This document shows positions 5,551 through 6,049 of a DNA stretch of 6,049 bases, piece after piece; within the stretch, counting starts at the first letter, position 1, and every line of letters begins with the position of its first letter. A model generated the notes under the pieces. It worked only from the letters and a program-made list of their open reading frames with translations, was not told the origin of the DNA and did no database searches. The translations under genes and the position numbers were made by a program. Source of the DNA: Armatimonadota bacterium (GTDB lineage Bacteria; Armatimonadota; Zipacnadia; Zipacnadales; FEN-943); the NCBI GenBank assembly GCA_026419655.1, contig JANZZA010000085.1, positions 1-6,049 of the forward strand, given 5' to 3'.

Positions 5551-6049
5551 GGCATCCGCAGCTTCAGCCGCTGAGCCAGTGCCGGAGTGGGACTGGTATT
5601 GGGTATGTGTTGCTGGCTGGGTAGCTATGATGGGGGCGTGGGCCGCTGCCGCCGACGTGGTGGGCGATCCAGCCTTCTCTCTGCGCTGTGGATTCATACT
5701 CGTTGCCGCCTTCCCCTTCACCTACTACATGCGCTTTTCCAAGGTGCCTCCGATGCTGGTACGACTGGCCGTTCTCGTGGCGGCGGCAGCGCTGGGATTG
5801 TTTGAAATCCAGCGAGTATGGATGCCGCAACTTCCTTTCCTTCTGGGAAGCCTTGGCGGATCCTACAGGGTGCTGATAGCGGGTTTTGTGTGGGTGATGT
5901 GCTTTCGGGCCTTCGCTCTTCGCTCCGTGCGGGAAATGGCAGAGACGACAATCCTGGCGGGTTCGGTACTGTTGCTGGTGCTGGTGAATGAGCCAGGGGC
6001 TATCGCCATCGCTGGGACAGCCGTATCCCTGCTGGGCTGCGTTGCGCTC
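5528..6049 (+). CDS. Multi-spanning membrane protein, probable N-terminus of a TgpA/DUF3488-type transglutaminase-like protein (3' truncated)
   Basis: The frame opens after TAA 5519-5521 and runs off the right edge, giving 174 residues from TTG 5528. It is strongly hydrophobic, with likely helices at ~23-42, 54-68, 76-95, 113-131, 141-154 and 158-174. Between helices four and five lies a short charged stretch, RAFALRSVREMAE (127-139). This layout, directly after MoxR and DUF58 genes, matches the membrane half of TgpA-like proteins, whose C-terminal transglutaminase-like domain lies outside the cell membrane. That domain would be beyond the window, so the assignment rests on context and topology. 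TTG is the chosen start because GGAGGTG precedes it by 10 nt; ATG 5627 or 5630 would cut into the first helix. A single-base error in the G4 run at 5523-5526 would instead join this frame to the DUF58 frame. Alternatives are an unrelated integral membrane protein or permease subunit. Confidence 0.65.
   Translation, partial: MAAALAVKASAASAAEPVPEWDWYWVCVAGWVAMMGAWAAAADVVGDPAFSLRCGFILVAAFPFTYYMRFSKVPPMLVRLAVLVAAAALGLFEIQRVWMPQLPFLLGSLGGSYRVLIAGFVWVMCFRAFALRSVREMAETTILAGSVLLLVLVNEPGAIAIAGTAVSLLGCVAL

Overview
The window is a moderately GC-rich piece of bacterial chromosome with ordinary gene density, Shine-Dalgarno-led genes and one large non-coding gap. Nothing identifies the species. The mix of a large carbohydrate-active-type protein, a lone methionine-salvage gene and a MoxR/DUF58/transglutaminase-type cluster would fit Armatimonadota, Planctomycetota or a similar little-cultured phylum. 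That placement is a guess.

Layout. (1) Positions 2-1612 (+): a gene cut by the left edge, encoding a glycoside-hydrolase-like protein with a carbohydrate-binding-type beta-sandwich lying N-terminal to, or inserted into, a barrel-like domain. (2) 1613-1687: a short convergent junction with a long palindrome that runs into the 3' end of the next gene. (3) 1670-2752 (-): mtnA, 5-methylthioribose-1-phosphate isomerase, starting at GTG, with a 21-bp-spaced direct repeat and a 10-bp palindrome just upstream. (4) 2753-3429: a 677-bp gap between divergent genes, with no convincing gene but several inverted repeats and predicted hairpins. The strongest lies about 70 bp before moxR. (5) 3430-6049 (+): a tight cluster of a MoxR-type AAA+ ATPase, a DUF58 membrane-anchored protein and a multi-spanning membrane protein cut by the right edge.

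Working together. The last three genes are separated by 3 bp and then overlap by about 23 bp, so they are probably one transcript with coupled translation. In this family arrangement a MoxR chaperone-like ATPase is thought to act on a DUF58/VWA-like partner and a membrane transglutaminase-like (TgpA/DUF3488) protein at the cell envelope. mtnA and the hydrolase-like gene are functionally unrelated to the cluster and to each other.

No clearly new protein system is visible. The most unusual material is non-coding: the structured 2.8-3.4 kb gap, the direct repeat before mtnA, and the palindrome that supplies the last codons of mtnA. A second point to check is the DUF58/membrane-protein junction, where the only in-frame upstream start is TTG and a G4 run could hide an indel.
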